NCBI RefSeq assembly: GCF_018143015.1
Contig: NC_054742.1
Span: forward strand, 11,329,632 to 11,393,631
Reading direction: 5' to 3'
Origin: Lytechinus variegatus
Lineage: Eukaryota; Echinodermata; Echinoidea; Temnopleuroida; Toxopneustidae
Length of the DNA: 64,000 bases
Position numbers and translations under genes: made by a program. Below, in pieces: positions 25,801 through 36,644 of the stretch. Numbering within the stretch: the first letter of the stretch is position 1; every line of letters starts with the position of its first letter. The notes beneath the pieces are model-generated. The model was given only the letters and a program-made list of their open reading frames with translations, searched no databases and was not told where the DNA came from.

Positions 25801-25965
25801 ATAATATAACATTTAAATCATTTCTATAATACAATAATACTATGAAATCGAAAAAGAACGAGACCAACTAAAAAGCAGTGCTTGCATGTAGGTTAGAGGC
25901 TCCCTTACATAAGTACTCTTTATGAATAAAGAATCGAATACAATAAAGAATATTATATGTATGTA

Positions 25966-26028
25966 TATATATATATATATATATATGTGTGAGTGTGTGT
26001 GTGGGTATGTGTGTGTGTGTGTGTGTGA
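25966..26028. repeat. AT/GT dinucleotide microsatellite
   Basis: A TA run passes directly into TG/GTGTGT runs. Short open frames on both strands here are composition artefacts. Confidence 0.9.
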
Positions 26029-26059
26029 AGCTATACATGTACAACAGCTTTGGCAACTT

Positions 26060-26155
26060 TTTTTTTTCCAAAGGTTAGATAGCTCTGGGGAACCAGTGCT
26101 TTAAGCTACGCCTTCCATTGTTCTCTTCATCCATTTCTTTACACAATTTATATAT
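26060..26155. repeat. Dispersed repeat, copy 1 (second at 53345)
   Basis: TTTCCAAAGG, AGATAGCTCTGGGGAACC and CATTGTTCTCTTCATCCATT recur in the same order at 53345-53445 with small differences. Confidence 0.6.
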
Positions 26156-26163
26156 ATTTATAT

Positions 26164-26305
26164 AATATTGACTGGCCTTGAGGGGAACATCAAATATATT
26201 GCCAGCAAAAGAATCATATTGGCCCGAGTCTTTAGACGAGGGCAATATGGGTCTTTTAAGGGCAATATATTTGATGTTCCCCGAAAGAAGAGCCAGTCAA
26301 TATTT
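26164..26305. mobile_element. Small hairpin element
   Basis: Left arm 26164-26203 (AATATTGACTGGCC, GGGGAACATCAAATATATTG) and right arm 26261-26305 (CAATATATTTGATGTTCCCC, GCCAGTCAATATT) are inverted copies with a few differences, around a loop of about 57 bp. Confidence 0.8.
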
Positions 26306-26719
26306 TTATTATCATCCAAATCAGATATCTAGAGCAAAAATCATGATAATGGGGATATTTCTTTTAAAAATAGAGTTCTATTGTGTCATGTTAATATCGG
26401 TCTAGGCTCTGCACTTAACCATTATGACGTACTTGCAAGCGCTCGGATTCAGCGTTGTCTTTATTATCTTTATCCTTATGAAGCGTATCTCTTTATACGC
26501 ATCCACAAATGCCCGGATGTGAGACCAGGGAAAATACAAAGGTATATTTTGCTTCGTCTCTGCATGCAAAGTAAATACGCGCATTGAGACCGAGGAAAAT
26601 ACAAACAATATACCTACCCTTCCCGATATTGAGAAAATGTAGGGCAATACGGTTTTGTAAATGACCAGCTCAGATGTCTGATACGGGTGTCTTCACGCCG
26701 TGATATATATATATATATA

Positions 26720-27565
26720 AAGAAATCAATTGTGTACAGCCAACTCCTAAGGTACAAACGTATCACATCAGACCCCAAAGTGTTTGAGGCTGACGCTGCG
26801 AACCTCTGTGAACTTTTCATCAGACGAGGCTACCCACCTCGACTTGTCCACCATGCCCTTGCCCAGGTTAGAAATAAATCAAGAGAGGATCTCCTATCTG
26901 CAGAACCAAAACAAGGGAATAATGAAAGGATCCCTCTTGTCACTACGTACCATCCCCAGGCCAAAAGGTTTGCCAATACCACAAAGAGGGAATGGTCTGC
27001 CAATATCAACCTTGACCCTAAACTCTCAACAGCTATGGGCGATCCTCCCCTTCACTCGCAACGCCAGCCCCCAAACATTAGAAAGCTACTAGTAAGCAGC
27101 GAACTGCCCAAGCCTTCGCCCCCTAAAGGCAACAAAAGATGTGGCAAGCCACGTTGCCAAGTGTGCACTCACTTAACTACCGACAGCACAGTAAAAATTT
27201 CTCAGTCCCTTACTGTCCACCCCCCTAACCACACATGTGACGCACAGAATGTCTTATATTGCATAATGTGTTCCAAATGCCCGGGGGTCTCTTACATTGG
27301 TGAAACTAGCACCAAATTTCGCACTAGATTCAATAACCACAAAACCTCCATCACCAAAAACAAAAAGGACTTTCCTGTGGCCGAACACTTCAACCTCCCT
27401 AATCACTCTGTCAAAGATATCAAAGTCTGCATCTTCGGCGGAGGATACAGATCGGCAGAAGAACGGAAATGGGCTGAGCTGAGACATATTGTCAAAAGCC
27501 GCACGTTTGAAAACGGCCTCAACAAGGATATGTCTTGGCTCAACCCATTCACATTCTATAGATAA
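26720..27565 (+). CDS. Penelope-like element, C-terminal part with GIY-YIG endonuclease
   Basis: An uninterrupted frame whose first recognisable residues are SIVYSQLLRYKRITSDPKVF, the segment that follows the reverse transcriptase in Penelope-like elements. Next come RRGYPPRLVHHAL and the cysteine pattern CGKPRCQVC. The GIY-YIG nuclease follows: VLYCIMCSKCPGVSYIGETS, then the arginine/histidine segment FRTRFNNH, then EERKWAELRHI and NGLNKDMSWL. The reverse transcriptase itself is absent, so the copy is 5'-truncated. The frame extends upstream into an AT microsatellite, giving an artificial start at 26687. It is probably dead as a mobile element, though the nuclease frame is intact. Confidence 0.88.
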   Translation, partial: KKSIVYSQLLRYKRITSDPKVFEADAANLCELFIRRGYPPRLVHHALAQVRNKSREDLLSAEPKQGNNERIPLVTTYHPQAKRFANTTKREWSANINLDPKLSTAMGDPPLHSQRQPPNIRKLLVSSELPKPSPPKGNKRCGKPRCQVCTHLTTDSTVKISQSLTVHPPNHTCDAQNVLYCIMCSKCPGVSYIGETSTKFRTRFNNHKTSITKNKKDFPVAEHFNLPNHSVKDIKVCIFGGGYRSAEERKWAELRHIVKSRTFENGLNKDMSWLNPFTFYR

Positions 27566-27897
27566 CCATTATCTTTCTCCCCTTTGCCTTAATTTCCTTA
27601 ATTCAGCTTTCATGTTTATTATGATCTCTCTATGCAATGTGCAGCGTGCGCGATCTCAGCTAGACACTCTTATTATTACGAAATCTTTTCATTGTTACAA
27701 AACTTAAATCATATTCTTTTATTGTTACGTATATTACGTAACTTACGTCATTAATGATATTTTACCAAAAAGCGCGCAATATACATTAATAACAGCATTT
27801 TGCGCACCTAGCAGCAGTTACCCTAGTCCCGCTGAGATCGCGCACGCTTTAATAAAAACAACTGTCATTCAAACTTGTCACAATTCACGAATCTTCC

Positions 27898-27923
27898 CTG
27901 AAGAAGGTAGAGGTCTACCGAAA
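27898..27923 (+). ncRNA. Hammerhead-like core in Penelope-like 3' region (candidate)
   Basis: CTGAAGA at 27898-27904 fits the hammerhead core C-U-G-A-N-G-A. It is followed by a perfect hairpin (27906-27911 with 27914-27919) and then GAA. Hammerhead motifs are known in Penelope-like elements. An extra A between core and stem, and no convincing stems I and III, argue that this is inactive or a chance match. Confidence 0.25.
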
Positions 27924-28026
27924 ATTTGGAGAGTTAATAAAAGAACTTAATTGTTGGCATTACAAAAACTGCATTACTCGTGAATTTGTTTCGCATTCCT
28001 GATATATATATATATATATATATACA

Positions 28027-30073
28027 TACATATATATGTACAAAAAAGAAAGAATAAAAACTAAAAATAAATAAATGCTAAAAATAACAACAGTGCTTTG
28101 TATCCTCGGATAAAAAGCGCTTTATAAATCCAGATATTATTATCATTATTGACATAGCAAACAAATAAGAATTTAGGTTTTAAAGATTGCATATAAAGGG
28201 AACTACATTTAATCATAAAAACACCGGCAATATTCATCAATGTCAGCTTACTCTTTGCATTATAGATCTAGTCTTTACAAACAGTACCTAGCTTTGTTAT
28301 AGAAATAAAGCTAACATATATATTTTTAAAACTTCAAGTTTTTTCACGCCCAAGAAAGGTGGAAGAAAGAAAAGGTCAAAATATGATATACATATTTTGT
28401 ATTATCATGCCAGAATGTATTACAGCATTTCACTATTGTATTTAAAATGAGGAAGGGGTCAAAACTTTGCTCGAATGTATTTTTCAAAATAGACTTTGCC
28501 CATTATGCCATACCCGGCCCCCTAACATACGGGTCATTACGCCACTGACCACCCCCCCCCCTTTGAAAACACTTACATGCAGAGAACAATGAGTGATTTC
28601 AAATTCATTGTTGACCTTTTGGTGTTGTGCAATCTTAAATATGTAGGGCAAAGTACATGTATACTCTGCACACAATTGGCTAAAATTTATCCAATTCTGG
28701 GTAGTTTTAAACCAATAATGTGTGTTTTGGGTGAAAACTACACAGTATTGGTTGAAAACTACCCAGAGTTAAAATTATCAACCAATTGTTGTGTGGACAT
28801 TATGTTGCCCAATATTGTTAGAGTGTGATGTGTAATTTTTTTTACACCAGTATAACACCAAACATAATAAAATGGAAATGGTTTTGCACAGTCACTCACT
28901 AGTTGTTGATGTGTCAATAATGTGATCTGGATCAGTTTTATAAACTCAGAATAGGTTTGGAGCTAGGGGAAGCAATCCACATTGTGCTACCAACACCTAT
29001 GCCAACACCGGACTTTAAATCATCCAATTATTGTGTCAGTCATTTCCCCCCCCCCCCCATCCTAAATCAAAAACAGGAAGAGGGAGATGGTTGGGTAGGT
29101 AGAGAGGGAGAGAGAAAAAGAAATGAGAAACTTGAGTTGCATAATTGTAATTCACATGAAATAGTAAAGGAAAATTTAATGAATTGATATTATTTTGTGT
29201 ACAAGAAAATTATACTAGTATCCGTATATACAAACAAAGAATAAAGTGACAAGGGAACTAATTGGCTAAGAGATGATTTGAGTCATAAGAGTATTATCAA
29301 ATGGGAAAAACACCAAAATTTCCTCAAGTCTGAAGAAATTTGTAGTCTTAGGCATTTTCACTTTTTTTTAGAAACGGACATAGGAGTAAAATCGAAAGAA
29401 TGACCAGAACGCTCGGGCGACACTAGAACGAAAAAAAAAAGACGAGCTGTGATTGGCTAACAGATAACTAGAAGTTACTCACCATTATTATATTCACGGC
29501 AAACTAATTTTTTATTACCATTATCAGTATAATAATTTCACTATTACCATTATTATCATTAATGTTACTAATATCGTTATTATCATTATTACTATTATGA
29601 ATATCATTGTTATCATTTTTACTATCAAATAGGGCTTATAATAAAGTTAGTATCATCATTATTGCAATATTACTGTTACCCGATTTTATCATCGCTTTAA
29701 TCATCATTGTCAATATCAGCGTCTTAAAAAGTACAAAATTTCTTATTAATAGCATACTCCTGTTTATAGGTGTTGAGTTTATATTACAATCTCTAACACT
29801 GTAGATGATGGTATTCAAGTGAACTTTGACCTTACACGGTCGCCATAATAACCAATGTAAAACTTACTCGTTGTAGTGCTGGGGATTCCCCGAATTTTTC
29901 TATTGTACACGAAACCTACGTAGTGTAGACATAGTTGTCAACACTGGGGAAATCGAGATATATTTCATACAGGATATTCTCTTTCAGACTAAATCTATAC
30001 GAACTTGTATAACGATAGTTTACCGATCAAAAAAAAGCTATATATTCAGTCCAGGAAGGAGGAGTGACAAAAT
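28027..30073. other. Non-coding, upstream of the tail-anchored protein gene
   Basis: Holds C-runs at about 28552 and 29047, a purine-rich stretch at 29080-29130 and an ATT/ATC-rich simple repeat at 29500-29680. GCTATATATTC at about 30036 lies roughly 35 bp before the start codon region and could be a TATA box. No gene is seen before 30074. Confidence 0.35.
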
Positions 30074-30124
30074 ATGATGCCATCTCGAGACAGACGTTAC
30101 GACACTGTCGTAAACATGAACCAG
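30074..30124 (+). CDS. Exon 1 of the tail-anchored protein gene
   Basis: Two adjacent ATG codons (30074 and 30077) open a 17-codon exon, MMPSRDRRYDTVVNMNQ, ending CAG|gtaaca in phase 0, which matches exon 2. The assignment rests on phase, composition and donor only, so it is less certain than exons 2 and 3. Confidence 0.5.
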
Positions 30125-33100
30125 GTAACATTCATATTTTAATGTTATGTTCAAGGGTAATATATAGTACACAGCAGTTAGCCTTGCATGGCAAAAACTT
30201 ATCATAATCGTATTACCTCAAACACAAATGTCTAACAGTCCAATTTACTCCCATTTAGGCGTACATCAAATTTTGCTGCGATTTCTGTAATGTTCCTAGT
30301 TCATTTTGCATAGGCCTACTGTTCATCATAGGATGGAAACCAAGGGCTTTTGAAAAATTAAATGGTTAAAAATCTATTCTAGATTTTTTCTCAGTTATGG
30401 AAAGTTAAAAGCAGTTATTAATGAATTCTCTTGTTCATCAGCACTGGAAAATAAATTTCTCTTTTAAGAAATATTTCCCTCTTTGTCTCACCTGCATAGC
30501 AGAGTGAAACTATAGGTGCCGCTTTTCCGACGGCGGCGGCGTCAACACCAAATCTTAACCTAAGGTTAAGTTTTTGAAATGACATCATAACTTAGAAAGT
30601 ACATGGACCTAGTTCATGAAACTTGGCCATAAGGTTAATAAAGTATTACTAAACATCTTAATAGAGTTTCATGTCACATGACCAAGGTCAAAGGTCATTT
30701 AGGGTCAATGAACTTAGACCATGTTGGGGGAATCAACATCAAAATCTTAACCTGAGGTCAAGTTTTTTAAATGTCATCATAACTTAGAAAATATTTAGAC
30801 CTAGTTCATTAAACTTGGACATAAGGTTAATCAAGTATCACCAAACATCCTGCATGAGTTTCACGTCACATGACCAAGGTCAAAGGTCATTTAGGGTCAA
30901 TGAACTTTGGCCGATTTGGGGGTATATGTTCAATTACAATCAAAATTTTAAAAGTTTTTGGATCTGAGTCATGAAACTTGGACATAATAGTAATCAAGTA
31001 TCAATGAACATCCTGTGCAAGTTTCAGGTCACATGATCAAGGTCAAAGGTCATTTAGGGTCAATGAACTTTGGCTGAATGGGGGTATTTGTTGAATTACC
31101 ATCATAACTTTAAAAGTACGTTGGTCTAGTTCATAAAACTTGGACATAAGAGTAATCAAGTATCACTGAACATCATGTGCGCATTTTAGGTCACATGACC
31201 AAGGTCAAAGGTCAATGAACTTTTGCAATAATGGGGGGTATCTGTTGAATTACCATCATAACTTTGCAAGTTTATTGATCTGACTTTTGAAACTTGGACA
31301 CAAGAGTAATCAAGTGTCCCTGAATATCCTGTGTAAGTTTCAGTTCACATGATCAAGGTCAAAGGTCATGTGAGGTCAATGAACTTTGGCCACATTTTTG
31401 TTGAATTACCATCCTATCTCTGTAAAGTGTATTGGTCTAGTTCATTAAACGTGGAAATAAGAGTAACCAAGTATCACTGAACATCTTGTGCGAGTTATAG
31501 TAGTTTTCAAAGTCAGCACTGCTGCTATGTTGAATCGCGTGATGCAGGTGAGATGGCCAGAGGCATTCCACTTTATAAATTCATTTTTTACCATGAAAAT
31601 AGGGGTGCCTTTGCAGATTAGTGTTTTTAAAGATGTCTCTTTGCTTGAAAATAAAACAGTAAATAAAGAAAACTATTTAAAAAGACATTTTTGGTCATTA
31701 ATTTGATATTTCTACAAAGAGAGTAATAAGATCAGTACAACAGAAAGACGGTGAAATCAAAGGGATGTAAAATGGGGACTTCTATTGTATTTGTTATAGA
31801 TTTCTTTGCTAGTCAATTTTGAATTAAATGTCATAAATACGTCTCACGAAAACAAAAAATATATTTGCATAATCTTCTTTTGCCTTTTAATTACGTGGAA
31901 AAGAGTACCTCTCGAATTTTTTCACCTCACGGATTCTTTATTTTTGGATCAGACTTGTACACAATGCATAAGCTATTGTGTGAGGCTGTGTAGGCTTCAT
32001 TGTAAATCCCACTTCCCTACATTATTTTCAATAGACACGTTTGAGAAAGGAAGTGATGTGAGATAATGGAGTAGTCATATGATTTCTCTTTGATTATTGT
32101 AATTGATACCAACTATGAGAATTAGGTAGGCCTATATGCTTAAGCTCTATGGTATCAAGTAGAAGTGTAATGAGTAGATGTGTATCATTATTGTCATTAA
32201 TAATGATTTTGTAAATATCATCAATATCATTTTACTAAGTTTATTATTTTCATCATTAGGCCCTTTTATTGTAATCATGAAAATCATTATTTTGGGTATT
32301 CTTTTTTTTTGTTTAGGCGCTATCTTATTCATCATTATGACGTAATATTATCCATTGCCATGCATCTCTGTAGTCATGTTTTATCATTATTTCTATCTAC
32401 CATTCCTTCAACTACAGGAGGGGATAAACAAGAAATAATAACAACAATAATATTTGATAATGATAATAATATCTAGTAATTGTAATAATAGAAATGATAA
32501 TAGTAATAATAATAAAACAGACCCAAATCAAGGTTGTCTTGGGCATAGGGCTCAATGGAACACTATATGGGAGGGGATGCGCAATGCGATTGATTTAATT
32601 AACGATTTGATTTGTTTCATAATTTGCTTCTGGTTCAAATGTTGGAGAAAGGAAGTGATGTGAATTAATGGACTAGTCAAATGATTTCTCTATCATTATT
32701 GTAATTGATGTATATTACCTACTATGAGAATTAGTTAGGCCTATATGCTTAAGCTGCAGTAAGTAAGAATGCCCTTCTGTAAAATTGTACTTGATTTGTA
32801 TAACATTATATTACTTTGTATTATGTTTTGAATGGAAATCAGGAAGAAGATATCTAATGTTAGATCCCCTGACCTGTCTTTATATTTAGACGACCAGAAG
32901 GCCCCGTGTTTCGGTGTGTACGTCTGCCCAAGTATTCAACATCCAAGCCTTCATCGATGCATTGCTTCTGAAATATACCGATATCGTAAGCGATGTTCGC
33001 TACTTCGAGCTACCCTACAACGATATTGATCATTTTAGTTTTCGAAACAAGGGGATCGACGTCATGATTTTGTGTCACTCTATCAACAACAGAAGGTTCG

Positions 33101-33813
33101 CCATCACAAATGTTACTGATGCCATCTATGATGAATTCCTGCCAAATGCCGTCAGAGCACTCGGTAAGTGTATACAACAAAATACAACAGATATATATAT
33201 TGAATAATCCATGTATAAACCCATTCCCTTTATCCGGGGCACAAAAACATTTTTGTTTTTACTAGGGGTGCTGATGTAAATTTGTAAAGCTAAAAAAAAG
33301 CTCTGACTAGAAAAAAATCATCATTTTGGTTACATTTTTCAACTTTTTCACATCTTCCAAATCTACCCGTAGCAACCTTGAAAAGAAATTGTGAATCTAA
33401 CAATTTTTTTTTTACATTTATCAACAGGCAAAACAAAGATCTGCGTTTTAGTCCACGATTTCAGAGCAGACGAGCTGGACACGGTGGAGAAGTACCGCAA
33501 GCAGATGGATGCTTTCCTTTCCAAGCAGCCAACGACCTTCAAATGCGCTAAACTCGTCATGGTGGGAGGGAAACTAGATGAGAAGGTGGAGCTTGGTAAT
33601 AGTCAGTGGGAGGAGCTATGTGCATTCCTCATGGATGCTAGCCAATCACCAGAGCATATCCCAGGCATTAACCTGGACGTACTGTATGACCGAGTGAATA
33701 GTGTCTGTCAGATTATTCAGAGGTCACCAAAATACCAAGTTTTCCTTGTTATCGGTGTCTTGATTTTTGGTTTGATGATAGTGATACCCACGGTGTTGGT
33801 CGATCGAAAATAG
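30074..33813 (+). CDS. Three-exon gene for a 236-residue tail-anchored alpha/beta protein of unknown family
   Basis: Exons are 30074-30124, 32890-33163 and 33428-33813, joined in phase 0 and then phase 1 (G|GC), all GT-AG. Residues 1-17 form a short basic leader. Residues about 18-205 alternate predicted strands and helices like a Rossmann-type fold: strands RVSVCTSA, VRYFELP, GIDVMILCHSI, KICVLVHDF and KCAKLVMVGG, separated by helices such as IQAFIDALLLKY and WEELCAFLMDA. Residues about 211-233 are one hydrophobic span (VFLVIGVLIFGLMIVI) followed by a short DRK tail, so the bulk should face the cytosol with a C-terminal membrane anchor. There is no signal peptide, no P-loop and no Cys/His catalytic pair that I can defend. 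A TATATA at about 30038 may mark the promoter, and AATAAA at about 34153 the transcript end. The family is not recognised; the exon 2-3 core is clearly coding. Confidence 0.72.
30485..31572 (+). repeat. Tandem-unit (GTCTCACCTG) repeat with five DR1 motifs, copy 1
   Basis: Left end GTCTCACCTGCATAGCAGAG and GCCGCTTTTCCGACGGCGGC; right end GCAGGTGAGATGGCCAGAGG. The interior has five to six units of 155-190 bp, each with CATGAAACTTGGACATAA, GGTCACATGACC-type words and AAGGTCAAAGGTCA. AGGTCA-A-AGGTCA starts at 30685, 30877, 31040, 31202 and 31356. It lies in intron 1 of the tail-anchored gene. Only short frames, no protein. Confidence 0.9.
31573..32889 (+). other. Rest of intron 1 of the tail-anchored protein gene
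   Basis: AT-rich. ATT/ATC-type simple repeats lie at 32175-32340 and 32430-32520. A sequence beginning GAAAGGAAGTGATGTGA and running into TGATTTCTCT occurs twice (about 32045 and 32648), as does GAGAATTAG.TAGGCCTATAT (about 32119 and 32729), suggesting a local duplication of about 600 bp. Confidence 0.55.
32890..33163 (+). CDS. Exon 2 of the tail-anchored protein gene
   Basis: The acceptor is ctttatatttag|ACGACC and the donor GCACTCG|gtaagt. It encodes TTRRPRVSVCTSAQVF onward to ...LPNAVRAL, with three hydrophobic strands including GIDVMILCHSI. Confidence 0.75.
33428..33813 (+). CDS. Exon 3 (terminal) of the tail-anchored protein gene
   Basis: A long pyrimidine-rich acceptor (tttatcaacag|GCAAAA) leads into KTKICVLVHDFRADELDTV and continues to the C-terminal membrane span and a stop at 33811-33813. 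Codon composition is more GC-rich than the flanks. Confidence 0.8.
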
Positions 33814-34349
33814 GAAAATATGAGGCATAAGGTTTTTTTTCAATTTTTTTTTGTGGAAAGTAAACAAATGTGGAAAATGGGATCACACTTAGAGGGAATC
33901 TTTTCGGGTAAACTAGAAATTGCTTGGGTATCACTTGTGTTTAAGATTGTTGATAAATGTTAACAATCAAATTTACAAGCCTATATCTCTGCTGTTATTT
34001 CTTTACAGATGTTAGAAAATATTTGTATATAAACGCACTGTTAAGTTTCTAAATGGCCAAATCGTGGTTTTGGAAACCACTCATAGATTTGTGTACGCGC
34101 ATTTGTGTACAAAGTGAATGGAGGTGGAAATAGGGAACCGTGCGTGCAACTGAATAAAGCGCTGCTGTATGAAGTGAATGGTGGTTACCTATATCACGAT
34201 AATGCTTTCTAAATAAGTGTAGTATTATGGGTAGCTATCATTGTGGCTTTCGAAACAATTTTTTTATGGCCCTTATTGATATTGTAAACAAGTTGTAGAC
34301 GCGTTTTTTATCCCAATTATTTTATTGTGGGTGTTTTGTATATATTTGG
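33814..34349 (+). other. 3' flank of the tail-anchored protein gene
   Basis: Probable 3' untranslated sequence, with AATAAA at about 34153. TGAAGTGAATGG and AAAGTGAATGGAGG form a small local repeat. Confidence 0.4.
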
Positions 34350-34474
34350 AGCGTGCAGCGTTCTGGCCCAGTGGATGAGTCTTCTGACTTTGAAACAGAG
34401 GGTCATTGGTTCGAATCCCAGCCATGGCGATTTTTTCAACAAGGAATTCATCCACGTTGTGCTACACTCAACCT
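34350..34474 (+). mobile_element. tRNA-derived SINE
   Basis: GGCCCAGTGGATGAGTCTTC is an A-box-like head and GGTTCGAATCCCAGCC a near-perfect pol III B box. A non-tRNA tail (AAGGAATTCATCCACG) follows, and no mature tRNA cloverleaf with paired acceptor stem is formed, so it is a SINE and not a tRNA gene. Confidence 0.6.
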
Positions 34475-35310
34475 AGGGGTGATATTCTGAAAATTGTCTT
34501 AACTTTTTTTTTGTAACTCAGCAAGATACCAACTCGCTAAAATTATCTTAAATCGGTATTCTAAAATTGTCTTATCTCTGTAAGGACGTCCCCTATTTAA
34601 TCTCTGACACGCCTAATATTTTACCATCAACCAATCATTAAACTTTTTGTATGTTTCGGTCAACCAAAAAGAGGAGCAAAAAAATTATTAGGCACATTAA
34701 TGACATGCGGCGTAATTTCCTTTGCGCCACCGACACTTATGCTTGTACGCTACTGTGCTAAAATACACTTGGCTTTTTCTCAGTCATTTTCTCTGAAAAG
34801 ATTCATCATCTCGAATGCCAATTTTCAATTGCTGAAAAGTCGACCAATCCGTTGCTATAACGTCTTTGGAATGTCTCCTTTTGTAAAACATGATGTTCTT
34901 GCGGGATGCAGCAAGGAATTATTATTGTTGACCAAACATTTTGTATCGCATTCAACATGAAATTACAATAACCCCCTACCTCTTGTAAATTTTATTGTAT
35001 TTTGCAATTAGGAAGTTAACAGAACGCAAAAATAAGAAAGTAAGAATTTTCAGAATACCTTTTATCTCGACTCTTATCTTGCGCACATGCTCCGTTTTTA
35101 ACTTAACGCATCATTGTAACGCTAACGTCAAAAGCGCTCAATATTAGTGAGAGTTTACAAGAAAAGATACAAGAGTTTTTTGAAAATTTAAAATTTTTGA
35201 AAAGTGAAAATTTACAAGAAAAGATACAAGAGTTTTTTTAATGCGGATTTTATTGTAACTATAAAGATACAAGAATATTTCTCTTAAGACAATTTTCAGA
35301 ATACGGCCCT
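34475..35310. mobile_element. GGTATTCTGA-type foldback element, further copy
   Basis: Left AGGGGTGATATTCTGAAAAT and TGTCTTAAC; right AAGACAATTTTCAGAATACG and GCCC. It directly follows the SINE. A GAAAAGATACAAGAGTTTTT unit is duplicated at 35160 and 35218. Confidence 0.7.
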
Positions 35311-35692
35311 TGGTTAGATGAATTGATATCTGGCAGGAATTTATTCCTTGAAATGCCACCGCGCTGTAAAAAGGCTGCGGGGCTTAAGTCAGGGTAATAA
35401 TATCCAAGTCCTTTGGAAGCTCATAGGGACGTTATGACATGATCTTATTTTATTTATTTCTGCATTCACATCAGTATCAGAATTACAACAAAGGTAATAC
35501 ATATAACAAAATGATAATAGTCGCATAGTATGAATATTGTAAATAAATATCAAGAAGATGTGTTATACATTTTTTCAAAACAATATTATTCAAATGAATG
35601 CAGGAGACCGCCATCGTGAGCGATTAGGCTTGATGATGATGGAGGCCTCGTAAATGTGATATGCGTTATGCAACGGAACTACGTTATTATTA

Positions 35693-36372
35693 TTTCAAAC
35701 GCTTTTGATAATGATATCATGTCAGCCAAATGCACTACAGGCATGACAGGATTTGAGGACTAGCACATAGTTGATATATAATAAATATAATATCTGCTTT
35801 CCAGAACCTAAGAAAATAGTGTCTGGAGTGACAAAAGGTCCTAGTTAGGGCCTCTATTACTTATATTGTGCATAAATGATATTGTAAATGTGTCAAATAT
35901 ACCATCATTCATACTATATGCTGATGATACAAATATAATGTCAAATGGTAAAGATCTAGCTAACAGGTGGGCTAGCTGAGCATGTGGTTCGAGGCAAAAA
36001 GGCGATCTGTTGAATGAGTGTTAAACTGATGTCAAACTTCATCACTTTCAGTAATCGTAATAAGTTATATTACAGATTCTGTAAAATTCTAACTGAGTAG
36101 TGAGGAGATTCCCCAGGTTGAAAGAACATAATTTCTTGGTGTAACTATTGATTCAAAATAAACATGGAAATCACACATACTAAGCAATATATTTATAGAG
36201 AAGAAAATCCAGATAATTGTATTTTTACCAACTCATAATGTTACGAATGTTGTATTTTTCTAATTGTTAGTTTGGGGAAGTACGTTCTGTCTAAGCTGGT
36301 CACAAAGCAAAATAAAATTGTAAGAATCATAGCTGGAGCAAACGCTATATCAAAAGTCAGTAAAACAATAAT
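35693..36372 (+). pseudogene. Decayed LINE reverse-transcriptase fragment
   Basis: Blocks typical of CR1/Jockey-type LINE reverse transcriptase appear in order but in broken frames: an AFD-like start, GPLLLILCINDI at about 35848, LYADDTNIM at about 35913-35940, FLGVTIDSK and TWKSHI at about 36130-36175, VWGST at about 36270, and KIVRIIAGANA at 36313-36345. Several stops and frame changes occur in and between the blocks, so the copy is dead. Its 3' side is cut by a small hairpin element at 36374. Confidence 0.75.
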
Positions 36373-36373
36373 C

Positions 36374-36524
36374 AGGGGCCCGTTGCAGAAATAGTTGCAA
36401 TCAATTGCAACTCTAAATATGATGCGCATCTTGATTTTCAACCAATCAACAGCGCGCATTTGGGACTTGCGATTGATTTTTTTGACTTGCGTTTAAACGC
36501 AACTCTTTCTGCAACGGACCCCTG
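36374..36524. mobile_element. Small MITE with GGGGCCCGTTGCAGAAA ends
   Basis: AGGGGCCCGTTGCAGAAA at left and TTTCTGCAACGGACCCCT at right are inverted. Inner GTTGCAATCAATTGCAACTC and GCGTTTAAACGCAACTC are also self-complementary. It sits at the end of the LINE fragment. Confidence 0.8.
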
Positions 36525-36533
36525 GACCTCTTT

Positions 36534-36640
36534 GTTCACAAAGATGGTTTTTGCAGAAACCATGGTTTCAACCGTGGGTTTTGCTGATTTTGGTATTCAC
36601 AAAGGTGGTTTCAAATGAAACCACCTTTGTGAATTCGGGC
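36534..36640. repeat. Hairpin repeat with 18-bp perfect arms
   Basis: TTCACAAAGGTGGTTTCA (36596-36613) and its exact complement (36616-36633) are separated by AA. A diverged copy of one arm (TTCACAAAGATGGTTTTTG) lies at 36534. Confidence 0.75.
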
Positions 36641-36644
36641 CTAA

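Larger units (their letters stand above)
26702..28026 (+). mobile_element. 5'-truncated Penelope-like retroelement between AT microsatellites
   Basis: The element holds the GIY-YIG coding part (to 27565) and about 390 bp of 3' untranslated sequence that ends near 27960-28000. AT dinucleotide runs lie at about 26702-26719 and 28003-28026, on either side. The 3' part contains CTGAAGA followed by a perfect 6-bp hairpin and GAAA. Confidence 0.8.

Noticed and set aside
25868-26104. Small open frames on both strands near 26 kb
   Set aside because: They are translations of an AT/GT microsatellite.
34350-34430. Possible tRNA gene
   Set aside because: It has a good B box but no paired acceptor stem or clear anticodon arm, and it carries a SINE-like tail.
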